Assembly: GCF_002813325.1 (NCBI RefSeq)
Contig: NZ_PHUG01000001.1
Span: forward strand, 1,612,001 to 1,676,000
DNA: 64,000 nucleotides
Origin: Janthinobacterium sp. 64
GTDB lineage: Bacteria > Pseudomonadota > Gammaproteobacteria > Burkholderiales > Burkholderiaceae_D
Reading direction: 5' to 3'
In this document: in pieces, positions 47,214 through 55,475 of the stretch
Layout: each line of letters starts with the position of its first letter
Position numbering within the stretch: the stretch's first letter is position 1
The notes under the pieces: model-generated
What the model was told of the DNA's origin: nothing
Database searches by the model: none
What the model saw: the letters and a program-made list of their open reading frames with translations, nothing else
Translations under genes and position numbers: made by a program

Positions 47214-48356
47214 ATGCCCTACGTCCGCCAGACCAGTCATATCGACCGCGTGCGCGACCTGATCGCCGGGCGCATCGTCAACCCAGGGGCCGATACGGCC
47301 AGGCTCGCGTCGTCGTACCGGCGCTCGCTGGACGACTACCGGCTCGACCCGGCCTCCACCACGGGGCCGCGCATCCTGACGGGCGCCGAATTGCGCGCCA
47401 TCCAGCAATCCGAGGAAGGTTTTCTGCGCTCCACGGGCCAGTGCCTGCCGCGCCTGCATGCCATGGTGCGCGAAGCAGGTTACTGCGTCATCCTCGCCAA
47501 TGCGCGCGGCGTGACGATCGACTACGTGGTCGACACGGACCAGCGCAAGGATTTCAAGAAGGCGGGCCTGTACCCCGGTTCGTGCTGGTCGGAAGAAGAG
47601 GAAGGCACGTGCGGCATCGCCTCCGTGCTGCTCGACCAGGAAGCCATCACCGTGCACAAGAGCGACCATTTTCGCGCCGCCTTCACGGGCCTGACCTGCA
47701 GCGCGGCGCCGATCTTTTCGCCGCACGGCGACTTGATCGGCGTGCTCGATGCGTCGGCATTGAACTCGCCCGACGCGCGCGACAGCCAGCGCCTGGTCAA
47801 GCAGCTGGTGCGGCAAGGCGCGAGCCTGATCGAGGACGGTTTTTTTCTCAAATCCTACAGCCATTGCTGCATCCTGCTGGCGCACCGCAACCGCCACTTC
47901 GTGGAAGTGCAGCCGGAAATGCTGCTCGCCATCGACGAGCATGGCGACATCGTCGCCGCCAACGGCTGCGCGCGCGACGTCATCGCGGGCCTGGATAGCC
48001 TGCCGCGTCCTGTCGGCGAAGTGCTGGAAGTGCGCGCCGAACGGCTGTTCGATGCGCGCGCGGGGCACAATCTGCTGTCGCTGCGGCTGGCCGGCGGCAG
48101 CACCTGGCTGCACGTGCGCGTGCGCGCGCCGCTGCGACCGGCCAAGGCGCGTGCGCGCGCCATGCGCGAGGCGCCCGTCGCGCAAGACGTGGTGGCATAC
48201 ACGGCGCCGGAGCTGGCCGAGCGCACGCGCATCGTGCACGCCATGAACGCCGCCAAATGGCGCCCGCTGCAGGCCGCTGCCATGCTGGGCGTCTCGCGCG
48301 CCACCCTGTACCGGCGCCTCAAGCAGCTGCACATCGTGGCGCCGCACCGGCAGTGA
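47214..48356 (+). CDS. AcoR-like transcriptional regulator (GAF plus Fis-type HTH, no AAA+ domain)
   Basis: 380 aa. N-terminal region as in AcoR-type activators (SHIDRVRDLIAG; LASSYRRSLDDYRLDP), a GAF domain (about 60-215: GSCWSEEEEGTCGIASVLL, TGLTCSAAPIFSPHGDLIG), a PAS-like middle part (EMLLAIDEHGDIVAANGCA) and a C-terminal Fis-type helix-turn-helix (PLQAAAMLGVSRATLYRRL). The central sigma-54-interacting AAA+ domain with its GAFTGA loop is absent, so it cannot act as a normal enhancer-binding protein. GGAGAG precedes the start. It probably controls itself and the monooxygenase gene. Confidence 0.85.
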   Translation: MPYVRQTSHIDRVRDLIAGRIVNPGADTARLASSYRRSLDDYRLDPASTTGPRILTGAELRAIQQSEEGFLRSTGQCLPRLHAMVREAGYCVILANARGVTIDYVVDTDQRKDFKKAGLYPGSCWSEEEEGTCGIASVLLDQEAITVHKSDHFRAAFTGLTCSAAPIFSPHGDLIGVLDASALNSPDARDSQRLVKQLVRQGASLIEDGFFLKSYSHCCILLAHRNRHFVEVQPEMLLAIDEHGDIVAANGCARDVIAGLDSLPRPVGEVLEVRAERLFDARAGHNLLSLRLAGGSTWLHVRVRAPLRPAKARARAMREAPVAQDVVAYTAPELAERTRIVHAMNAAKWRPLQAAAMLGVSRATLYRRLKQLHIVAPHRQ

Positions 48357-48371
48357 ACACGTAAAAAGGAC

Positions 48372-48387
48372 TGAGACTTCCGTCTCA
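48372..48387. promoter_or_regulatory. Operator TGAGAC-N4-GTCTCA upstream of the NTF2-FMO gene
   Basis: TGAGACTTCCGTCTCA; see 47099. It starts 16 bp after the regulator stop and 113 bp before the monooxygenase start. The following 50 bp resemble those after the first operator (GCCATGCTGC, then TACAA). Confidence 0.75.
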
Positions 48388-48500
48388 ATAGCCGCCATGC
48401 TGCGCTGCGCAATGCGGCGCCGGAACGCCAGTGTTACAACATCGTCAGCGGCAACACAGCCGCATCCCATCATAAAGTCAGCAGACTTGGAGGAGACACG

Positions 48501-50309
48501 ATGCAAACCGATAACAACCCGCACGACCTGGCCGTGGCCGGCATCCTGGAGCAGCTCGAAGGCTGCCTTCACGCCAGCGACGGCACGGGCGCCGCACAAC
48601 TGTTCGAACAGGATGGCTACTGGCGCGACCTGGTGCTGTTTACCTGGAACCTGAAAACTATGGAAGGCCGCGAGCAGATCGCCGCCATGCTGGCCGCCCA
48701 GCTGGGCGCCGTGCAGCCGCTCTCCATCCGCATCGCCGACGGCGAACATGCGGTCGAAGCGGGCGGCGTGCTGCAAAGCTGGATCACGGTGGAGACGAAC
48801 GCGGCGCGCGGCGTGGGCTTCATTCGCATCCGCGACGGCAAGATCTGGACCCTGCTCACCACCATGAGCGAATTGAAGGGTTTTGAGGAAGCCAAGGGCG
48901 GCCGGCGGCCCATGGGCGCGGAACACGGCGCGCGCACGAATCGCAGCAGCTGGCTGGAACAGCGCGAGCAAGATGCAAAGGAACTGGGCTATACGCGCCA
49001 GCCCTATTGCGTCATCATCGGCGGTGGCCAGGGCGGCATCGCGCTCGGCGCGCGGCTGCGCCAGCTGAACGTCCCCACCATCATCATCGAGAAAAATGCG
49101 CGCCCTGGCGACAGCTGGCGCAAGCGCTACAAGTCCCTGTGCCTGCACGACCCCGTCTGGTACGACCACATGCCGTATATCCCGTTTCCCGACAACTGGC
49201 CCGTCTTCACCCCGAAGGACAAGGTCGGCGACTGGCTGGAGATGTACACCAAGGTGATGGAGCTCAATTACTGGGGTTCGACGTCATGCGAATCGGCCAG
49301 CTTCGACGCAGCCACGGGCGAGTGGACGGTGCAGGTGCTGCGCGATGGCCAGCCCGTCACCCTCAAGCCGAAGCAGCTGGTGCTGGCCACGGGCATGTCG
49401 GGCAAGGCCAACATGCCGAAGTTCAAGGGCATGGACGTGTTCCAGGGCGAGCAGCAGCACTCGTCGCAGCATCCGGGGCCGGACGCGTATGTGGGCAAGA
49501 AGGTGGTGGTGGTCGGCGCGAACAATTCCGCGCACGATATCTGCGCCGCCCTGTGGGAAGCGGGCGTGGACGTGACCATGGTGCAGCGCTCGTCGACGCA
49601 CATCGTCAAGTCCGATTCCCTGATGGACCTGGCCTTGGGCGACCTGTATTCGGAACGGGCGCTGGCCGCCGGCATGACCACAAACAAGGCCGACCTGACG
49701 TTCGCCTCGATCCCGTACAAGATACTGGCCGACTTCCAGAAGCCCGTCTTCAAGGCCATCCGCGAACGCGACGCGGATTTTTACGCGCGTCTGGAAGAAC
49801 GGGGCTTCATGCTCGACTTCGGCGACGACGATTCCGGCCTTTTCATGAAATACCTGCGCCGCGGCTCCGGCTACTACATCGACGTGGGCGCTTCCGAGCT
49901 GGTCGCCGAGGGCAAGATCAAGCTGAAAAGCGGCGTCGGCGTGCAGGAGCTGAAAGCCCATTCGATCGTGCTGTCGGACGGCACGGAACTGCCGTCCGAC
50001 CTGGTGGTGTACGCCACCGGCTACGGTTCCATGAATGGCTGGGCGGCCGACCTGATCTCGCCCGAGGTGGCGAACAAGGTGGGCAAGGTGTGGGGATTGG
50101 GTTCGTCCACGACGAAAGATCCGGGTCCGTGGGAGGGCGAACAGCGCAATATGTGGAAGCCCACGCAGCAGCAAGCGCTGTGGTTCCACGGCGGTAACCT
50201 GCACCAGTCGCGCCACTATTCCCAGTACCTGTCGCTGCAACTGAAGGCGCGCATGGAAGGGTTGGATACGCCCGTGTATGGACAGCAGGAGGTGCATCAC
50301 CTGGCGTGA
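48501..50309 (+). CDS. Flavin-containing monooxygenase with N-terminal NTF2-like domain
   Basis: 602 aa. Residues about 5-135 look like a SnoaL/NTF2-like fold (GCLHASDGTGAAQLFEQDGYW; GVGFIRIRDGKIWTLLTT). The FAD Rossmann motif VIIGGGQGGIALGARL is at about 170, the NADPH motif VVVVGANNSAHDICAAL at about 335 and an ATGY-type motif (VVYATGYGSMNGW) near 500. Such enzymes oxygenate ketones, amines or sulfur compounds; substrate unknown. Strong GGAGGAG upstream. Probably induced by the adjacent AcoR-like protein. A bidirectional terminator follows. Confidence 0.92.
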   Translation: MQTDNNPHDLAVAGILEQLEGCLHASDGTGAAQLFEQDGYWRDLVLFTWNLKTMEGREQIAAMLAAQLGAVQPLSIRIADGEHAVEAGGVLQSWITVETNAARGVGFIRIRDGKIWTLLTTMSELKGFEEAKGGRRPMGAEHGARTNRSSWLEQREQDAKELGYTRQPYCVIIGGGQGGIALGARLRQLNVPTIIIEKNARPGDSWRKRYKSLCLHDPVWYDHMPYIPFPDNWPVFTPKDKVGDWLEMYTKVMELNYWGSTSCESASFDAATGEWTVQVLRDGQPVTLKPKQLVLATGMSGKANMPKFKGMDVFQGEQQHSSQHPGPDAYVGKKVVVVGANNSAHDICAALWEAGVDVTMVQRSSTHIVKSDSLMDLALGDLYSERALAAGMTTNKADLTFASIPYKILADFQKPVFKAIRERDADFYARLEERGFMLDFGDDDSGLFMKYLRRGSGYYIDVGASELVAEGKIKLKSGVGVQELKAHSIVLSDGTELPSDLVVYATGYGSMNGWAADLISPEVANKVGKVWGLGSSTTKDPGPWEGEQRNMWKPTQQQALWFHGGNLHQSRHYSQYLSLQLKARMEGLDTPVYGQQEVHHLA

Positions 50310-50330
50310 TGTCGACTACCTGGACGAAAA

Positions 50331-50362
50331 AAAACGGCGGGCTATTTGCCCGCCGTTTTTTT
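50331..50362. terminator. Bidirectional intrinsic terminator after the monooxygenase gene
   Basis: AACGGCGGGC / GCCCGCCGTT with a 5-nt loop, an A-run before and a T-run after, 21 bp beyond the monooxygenase stop. The T-run on the plus strand is the stronger. Confidence 0.9.
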
Positions 50363-50385
50363 CAGCGTCAACCCAAGAGCAAAAA

Positions 50386-50455
50386 CTGGGGTCGGACCCG
50401 ACGGGGGAACGTTACCCAATGGGGAACACTCCAATCACGCAGTGACCGACCCCGG
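50386..50455. repeat. Palindromic repeat, copy B (related to 34371-34453)
   Basis: Bounded by CTGGGGTC and GACCCCGG, as copy A. It keeps a CCCAATGGG centre and the trailing CGCAGTGACC-like segment. Sits between the convergent monooxygenase and yceI-like genes. Confidence 0.6.
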
Positions 50456-50479
50456 CAGTGCAGATGTCGGGTTTAAAAA

Positions 50480-51046
50480 TTACTGCTTGATCGCTTCGAT
50501 TGCGAAGGTCAGGGTGACATCATCACTGACAGCTGGCGCATATTTGCCGGCGTTGAATTCCGAGCGCTTGATCTTGGCCGTGGCGTTGGCGCCGCAAGCG
50601 TCTTTTTTCAGCATCGGGTGCGGTGCGCAGGCGAACGAGGTGACGGTCAGGGTCACTGGCTTGGTCACGCCTTTCAGGGTCAGGTTGCCTTCGACGGAGG
50701 CCAGCTTGTCGCCGTCGAAATTGAACTTGGTCGATTTGTAGGTGGCGACCGGATACTTGGCCGTGTCGAGGAAGTCTTCGCCCTGGATGTGCGAGTTGAA
50801 CAGGGTCGAACCCGTGTCAACGGATTTGGTGTCGATCAGCACTTCGACGGCGCCCGTCTTGGCGGCGCGGTCCAGCGTGACCTTGCCGGTGGTGTTATTG
50901 AAACGGCTTTGCTGCGTCGAGAAACCCATGTGGGTGTACTCGAAACGGGGGAAAGTGTGGCTGCCATCGATGACATAGACTTCAGGCGCGGCAACAGCGG
51001 ACAGCGAGAAGCCGGCGGCGGCGATAAAAGCGAGCAGTTTTTTCAT
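50480..51046 (-). CDS. YceI family periplasmic protein
   Basis: 188 aa. Signal peptide MKKLLAFIAAAGFSLSAVAA, then a YceI lipocalin-like barrel (VYVIDGSHTFPRFEYTHMGF; STLFNSHIQGEDFLDTAKYP; GNLTLKGVTKPVTLTVT). Probably binds an isoprenoid or similar amphiphile in the periplasm. The start follows AGGAAT closely. Confidence 0.92.
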   Translation of the reverse strand: MKKLLAFIAAAGFSLSAVAAPEVYVIDGSHTFPRFEYTHMGFSTQQSRFNNTTGKVTLDRAAKTGAVEVLIDTKSVDTGSTLFNSHIQGEDFLDTAKYPVATYKSTKFNFDGDKLASVEGNLTLKGVTKPVTLTVTSFACAPHPMLKKDACGANATAKIKRSEFNAGKYAPAVSDDVTLTFAIEAIKQ

Positions 51047-51297
51047 TGTAGATTCCTGATAGAAAGTGGAGGATGTCAAAACCGCAAGCAGCTGCAGGCG
51101 AACGACGCATGCGGCTGATTGTCTGGCTTCAGTTACAACAGATTATGCATGGCATGAAGATCGATGTAAAACGCAAAATATACCTAGTTAGCATCGATAA
51201 AATCGATAATAACAACGATGATGTCCACGACAGCTCCTTCTGCTGCCGATTATTGTCTGCATTGCCAAAAATATCCAGCGATATCAGATCATCAAAT

Positions 51298-51316
51298 GAG
51301 AATGATTCTTGTTATT
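51298..51316. promoter_or_regulatory. Candidate Fur box upstream of the DUF454 gene
   Basis: GAGAATGATTCTTGTTATT matches 13 of 19 positions of GATAATGATAATCATTATC. The surrounding 51100-51320 DNA is unusually A/T-rich and carries no gene. It fits iron-dependent repression of the downstream 31-codon ORF and DUF454 gene. Confidence 0.6.
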
Positions 51317-51408
51317 ATCCTATGAAATGGTTATCATCGCGGCCCTGGCAGGCATGCAGTGGCGCCTTGATTCATCCATAATAGAGCAGAACACAGCACA
51401 GAAAAAAC

Positions 51409-51504
51409 ATGACGGCCAACCGCCACGATACGAATACTTTGAACGCTCACCCCACCAATTTCTCGCCATCCAGCCAGGGCCTGACCGCCGGCGCCTTCGC
51501 CTGA
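51409..51504 (+). CDS. Possible 31-residue leader peptide upstream of the DUF454 gene
   Basis: The frame begins MTANRHDTNTLNAHP and its stop overlaps the next start as TGATG, an arrangement typical of translational coupling. No good Shine-Dalgarno is seen before it, and no family is recognised, so it may be a regulatory uORF or chance. Confidence 0.35.
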   Translation: MTANRHDTNTLNAHPTNFSPSSQGLTAGAFA

Positions 51505-51962
51505 TGCAGGAGCCGCACGCCCGGATGCCGCTGCGCGAAGCGCACGGCGTGCGCCTGCGCCGCTGGGCCTGGACCGCCGCCGGCGCCCTGATGGTGCTGC
51601 TGGGGATCATCGGCGCCATGCTGCCCGTCATGCCGACGACGATTTTCCTGATCCTCGCCCTGGCCTGCTTCAGCCGCGCCTCGCCGCGCCTCGAGCACTG
51701 GCTGCTGCAGCATCCCCGCTTCGGTCCGCCGCTGCGCCAGTGGCGCGAACACCGTGCCGTCTCGAGGCGCGGCAAGGCCATGGCTTGCCTGGGCATGGCC
51801 ATCGGCTTCGTCGCCATGTGCCTGGGCCACCCGCCGTGGTGGGTCATCGCCATAGTGGGCGCCATGGAAATCGCCGTCCTCGTCTACCTGTTGCGGCGGC
51901 CCGAAGGCCCTGCCGCCAGCGGAGCAGAATCTGCCCGTGAAGAGGGTCGTGGCGGGCAGTAA
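51504..51962 (+). CDS. DUF454 (YbaN-like) inner-membrane protein
   Basis: 152 aa. Family blocks: GALMVLLGIIGAMLPVMPTT and FLILALACFSRASPRLEHWL, then PLRQWREHRAVSRRGKAMAC, with about three to four TM segments. Function unknown. The frame is open back to 51309, but the ATG at 51504 is favoured by the TGATG overlap and family length. Possible iron control through the Fur box upstream. Confidence 0.82.
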   Translation: MQEPHARMPLREAHGVRLRRWAWTAAGALMVLLGIIGAMLPVMPTTIFLILALACFSRASPRLEHWLLQHPRFGPPLRQWREHRAVSRRGKAMACLGMAIGFVAMCLGHPPWWVIAIVGAMEIAVLVYLLRRPEGPAASGAESAREEGRGGQ

Positions 51963-52286
51963 ACCGCCCTGCCCGCATGCAAAAAACGGCAAGTGAGCCG
52001 AACCACACATAAAAACACCGCGATGCGCGCGCAGGGCGCGTCGAACTTTTCACCAAGATGCGGCTCCACCATGCCAGTCCACGTGATTAAATTCGGCAAG
52101 TGATCCACTTTCCCGCTTTTTCAACTTGAAAACCGGCGCATAGACATTATTTGCATATTCAAAGCAAGATTCTGTCGTAGGAGTAATAACACGATCGGAG
52201 GTATACTACGCAACCGACGTAGCAGGCCGGGCGATTTGGCCCCTGCAAGCAAGCCTGTCACGGTCCAATAAAAAAGGAAACACTGC
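51963..52286. other. Leader region of metNIQ, no gene
   Basis: A 324-bp gap. It contains a candidate -10 TATACT at 52202-52207 and after it a GC-rich stem (GCAGGCC...GGCCCCTGC, about 52219-52243). I do not recognise a known SAM riboswitch class. AAGGAAA before metN is the ribosome-binding site. Confidence 0.5.
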
Positions 52287-53096
52287 ATGACCACATCACA
52301 CCGTACGCCGGTGATTCGCATCGATGGCGCGAACAAGACCTTCGCGCTGCCCAAAGGCGAACAATTCCACGCGGTCAAATCGGTCACGCTGGAAGTCTAT
52401 CCCGGTGATATTTTCGGCCTGATCGGCAAGAGCGGCGCCGGCAAATCGACCTTGCTGCGCCTGATTAACCTGCTCGAACGTCCCGACAGCGGCACCATTA
52501 CCGTGGCCGGGCGCGAACTGACACGCCTGGGCAAGAGCGAATTGCGCGACGCGCGCCAGAACATCGGCATGATTTTCCAGCAGTTCAACCTGCTGCAAAA
52601 CGCCAGCGTCTTCGACAACGTCGCCTTCCCCCTGAAAATCCATGGCACCACCAAGGGCGAGCAGATCGCCGCCAGGGTCGAGGAATGCCTGGCGCTCGTC
52701 GGCCTGTCCGACAAGCTGCACAGCTATCCGGCCCAATTGTCCGGCGGGCAGAAGCAGCGCGTGGCGATCGCCCGCGCCCTGGCCAGCCACCCCGACGTGC
52801 TGCTGTGCGACGAGCCGACGTCCGCGCTGGACGCAGAAACCACGCGCGCCCTGCTCGACACCCTGCGCGACATCAATGCGCGCCTTGGCGTGACCATCGT
52901 CATCGTCAGCCATGAGCTGTCGGTGCTGGGCGCCATCTGCAACCGCGTCGCCGTCGTGGAAAACGGCGCCATCGCCGAACAATTCGACTTGAGCGACACG
53001 GCCACCCCGCGCAAGACGGCGCTGGGACGCGAGCTGGCGTACTACGGCACCGAGGCGTTTGAAGCCACCGCATGGAAGGATGCAACACATGTTTGA
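52287..53096 (+). CDS. metN: Methionine ABC transporter ATP-binding protein, short form
   Basis: 269 aa. Walker A GKSGAGKST (about 47), signature LSGGQKQRVAIARAL, Walker B LLCDEPTSAL and the H-loop VSHEL. Full-length MetN is about 340 aa and ends in a NIL (ACT-like) domain that binds methionine and shuts transport; here the chain ends soon after the ATPase domain. Powers D/L-methionine import with MetI and MetQ. The stop overlaps the metI start by 8 bp. Confidence 0.93.
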   Translation: MTTSHRTPVIRIDGANKTFALPKGEQFHAVKSVTLEVYPGDIFGLIGKSGAGKSTLLRLINLLERPDSGTITVAGRELTRLGKSELRDARQNIGMIFQQFNLLQNASVFDNVAFPLKIHGTTKGEQIAARVEECLALVGLSDKLHSYPAQLSGGQKQRVAIARALASHPDVLLCDEPTSALDAETTRALLDTLRDINARLGVTIVIVSHELSVLGAICNRVAVVENGAIAEQFDLSDTATPRKTALGRELAYYGTEAFEATAWKDATHV

Positions 53097-53763
53097 AGAA
53101 TCGATCAATAACGTCATCAACCTGCTGCCGGAAATCTGGGTGGCGCTGGGCCAGACCATGACCATGCTGGGCATTGGATTGACGGCCGCCATCCTGATCG
53201 GCGGCCCGCTGGGCATTGTGCTGTTTCTCGTCTCGGAAGGCCAGTCGCTGGAAAACCGTCCGCTGTCGATGATCCTCGGCTGGCTGGTCAATACCGTGCG
53301 CAGCTTCCCCTTCATCATCTTGCTGGTCGCCCTGACGCCGTTTACGCGCATTATCGCGGGCACCTCGATCGGCCCGCTGGCCGCTGCCGTGCCGCTGTCG
53401 TTCGCCGCCATTCCCTACCTGGCGCGCCTGGTGGAACAGAACCTGCGCGAAGTGCCGCGCGGCGTGATCGAGGCGGCGCACGCCATGGGCGCGTCGGAAA
53501 TGCAGATCATCTTCCGCGTGCTGCTGGTCGAAGCGCGCTCCGGCCTGGTGCTGGCGCTGACCGTGCTGTCGATCAGCTTCCTGTCGTATTCGGCCGTGGC
53601 CGGCGTGGTGGGCGGCGGCGGCATCGGCGACCTGGCCATCCGCTACGGCTACTACCGCTTCGAGACGGACATCATGGTCGCCACCGTGGCCATCCTGATC
53701 GTGCTGGTGCAAACCATTCAGTTCGCCGGCACGCGCATCGCCAAGCGCCTCGACAAACGTTAA
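53089..53763 (+). CDS. metI: Methionine ABC transporter permease
   Basis: 224 aa, about five TM segments; the permease signature is EAAHAMGASEMQIIFRVLLVEA (quoted in part: EAAHAMGASEMQIIF). The ATG at 53089 has GGAAGGA 8 bp upstream, better placed than the in-frame ATG at 53080. Confidence 0.95.
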   Translation: MFEESINNVINLLPEIWVALGQTMTMLGIGLTAAILIGGPLGIVLFLVSEGQSLENRPLSMILGWLVNTVRSFPFIILLVALTPFTRIIAGTSIGPLAAAVPLSFAAIPYLARLVEQNLREVPRGVIEAAHAMGASEMQIIFRVLLVEARSGLVLALTVLSISFLSYSAVAGVVGGGGIGDLAIRYGYYRFETDIMVATVAILIVLVQTIQFAGTRIAKRLDKR

Positions 53764-53795
53764 TTCATCTTTAGTATTTCAGTACAAGGAAAAGC

Positions 53796-54623
53796 ATGAA
53801 CCATATTCGCCGCAACCTGCTGCTGGCCGCCGCCAGCCTGGCCTTCGCCACCGCCGCTCACGCCAAGGACCCGAAAGAACTCGTCATCGGCACCAGCTCC
53901 GGCCCGTATTCGGACCAGCTGAAGCTGGGCATCAAACCCATCCTGGAAAAACAGGGCTACAAGGTCAAGATCGTCGAATTCAACGACTACGTGCAGCCGA
54001 ACTACGCGCTGGCCGAAGGCTCGCTGGACGCCAACGTGTTCCAGCACATCGTGTATCTGACCAAGTTCGCCACCGATAACAAGCTGCCCTTGAGCTCCCT
54101 CATCACCGTGCCAACCATGCCCATCGGCCTGTACGGCGGCAAGCAAAAAACCCTGGCGGACGTCAAGAACGGCGCCACCATCACCATGCCGAACGACCCG
54201 ACCAACCAGGCGCGCGCGCTGGTCATGCTGGCCAAGATGGGCTGGATCAAGCTGAAACCGAACGTCGACCCGCTGCGCGCGTCCGAACGCGACGTGCTGG
54301 ACAACCCGAAGAAGCTGAAACTGGTGCCGCTGGAAGCGGCGCAGCTGCCACGTTCGCTGGCCGACGCCGACTACGCTTTCGTCAATGGCAACTTCGCCCT
54401 GGCCGCCGGCATGAAGCTGACCTCGGCCCTCGCCGTGGAAAAGATCTCGGACAGCTACATCAACCTGGTGGCCATCCGCACGGCCGACAAGGCCAAGCCA
54501 TGGGTCAAGGACCTGGAAGCGGCCTACCGCTCGCGCGCCTTCCTCGACGCGACGAACAAATACCTGGCCGGCTACGAAAAGACGGACTACCAGCTGGCGC
54601 TGGAAAAGACGCTGAAAAAATAA
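53796..54623 (+). CDS. metQ: Methionine ABC transporter substrate-binding protein (NlpA family)
   Basis: 275 aa. Signal peptide RRNLLLAAASLAFATAAHA without a lipobox Cys, so periplasmic and soluble rather than a lipoprotein. NlpA-family blocks: FNDYVQPNYALAEGSLDANV, FQHIVYLTKF and NDPTNQARALVML. Followed by a strong terminator. Confidence 0.95.
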   Translation: MNHIRRNLLLAAASLAFATAAHAKDPKELVIGTSSGPYSDQLKLGIKPILEKQGYKVKIVEFNDYVQPNYALAEGSLDANVFQHIVYLTKFATDNKLPLSSLITVPTMPIGLYGGKQKTLADVKNGATITMPNDPTNQARALVMLAKMGWIKLKPNVDPLRASERDVLDNPKKLKLVPLEAAQLPRSLADADYAFVNGNFALAAGMKLTSALAVEKISDSYINLVAIRTADKAKPWVKDLEAAYRSRAFLDATNKYLAGYEKTDYQLALEKTLKK

Positions 54624-54640
54624 GGCAAAGCGCTGCACGC

Positions 54641-54678
54641 AAAAAAACGGCCAGGTTCACACCTGGCCGTTTTTTTTG
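54641..54678. terminator. Bidirectional intrinsic terminator between metQ and ompW
   Basis: AACGGCCAGGT / ACCTGGCCGTT, 4-nt loop, flanked by A7 and T8. Serves metNIQ on the plus strand and could serve ompW on the minus strand. Confidence 0.93.
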
Positions 54679-54703
54679 CGCGCCACTGTGGCGCTATCAG
54701 CAC

Positions 54704-55321
54704 TTAGAAACGGTAGCCGACACCTACGCCGATCAGGACAGGATCAACCTTGACTTCGCTGATCTTGGCGCCACCGGCCAGTACGTCGCTGCGGATCTGC
54801 ACTTTCTTGATGTCGAAGTTCAGCGACCAGTTTTTGTCCAGCTTGTAGTCGACGCCAGCTTGCAGCGAGAAGCCCCAGCTGTCATGTTCCAGGCGGCCGG
54901 CGCCATTCAGCAATTTCACGTCCGAGATATTCGTGTAGTTCACGCCTGCGCCGACGTATGGGCTGAACTGTTTTTCAGGCATGAAGTGGTATTGCAGCGA
55001 CAGGGTCGGCGGCAAATGCTTGAAGCTGCCGATCTTCGTGCCGGACAAGGTGACGTCATGCTTTTGCGGGTACGTCAGGATCAGTTCGGCAGCGATGTTC
55101 GGGGTGAAGAAGTACGAAATATCGATTTCCGGAATCGTCTTGCTGCTGACGTGAATCAGGTCGGATGCGCCGACGCCACCCACAGGAGCAGATTTGTTGG
55201 CCGGATCGATATGCACGGCGCGCGCACGGACCAGCCATGGGCTTTCCTGTGCCATTGCGTTGCCGGCGAATGCGCCGATGGCGGCCAGGACGATTGCTGC
55301 TGCAGTTGCGGACTTTTTCAT
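54704..55321 (-). CDS. ompW: Outer-membrane protein OmpW
   Basis: 205 aa. Signal peptide (AAAIVLAAIGAFAGNAMAQE), then the eight-stranded OmpW barrel (SPWLVRARAVHIDPAN; LSLQYHFMPEKQFSPYVGAG; NWSLNFDIKKVQIRSD) ending in VGVGYRF, with the terminal Phe needed for BAM insertion. OmpW forms a narrow channel for small hydrophobic molecules. An FNR-type box lies 66 bp upstream. Confidence 0.95.
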   Translation of the reverse strand: MKKSATAAAIVLAAIGAFAGNAMAQESPWLVRARAVHIDPANKSAPVGGVGASDLIHVSSKTIPEIDISYFFTPNIAAELILTYPQKHDVTLSGTKIGSFKHLPPTLSLQYHFMPEKQFSPYVGAGVNYTNISDVKLLNGAGRLEHDSWGFSLQAGVDYKLDKNWSLNFDIKKVQIRSDVLAGGAKISEVKVDPVLIGVGVGYRF

Positions 55322-55386
55322 TCTAGTTCCCTCTTTTTGTCGTTAAGTAACGCTGCGAAGTCTAAGAGTGCAGTGCAACAAAAACT

Positions 55387-55400
55387 TTGATCCACATCAA
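55387..55400. promoter_or_regulatory. FNR/ANR box upstream of ompW
   Basis: TTGATCCACATCAA is an exact match to TTGAT-N4-ATCAA. ompW is a known oxygen-responsive FNR-family target in other proteobacteria, so control at low oxygen is likely. Confidence 0.8.
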
Positions 55401-55475
55401 ATAGTGCTAGATGGCATCATCAGAGCGATTTTTTTCTTTACCCAGGTCAAGAAAATGCGGCATTGCAAAATTAAA

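Noticed and set aside
52145..52286. Possible SAM riboswitch before metNIQ
   Set aside because: A GC-rich stem with a bulge is present, but none of the known SAM-binding consensus cores could be matched by eye.
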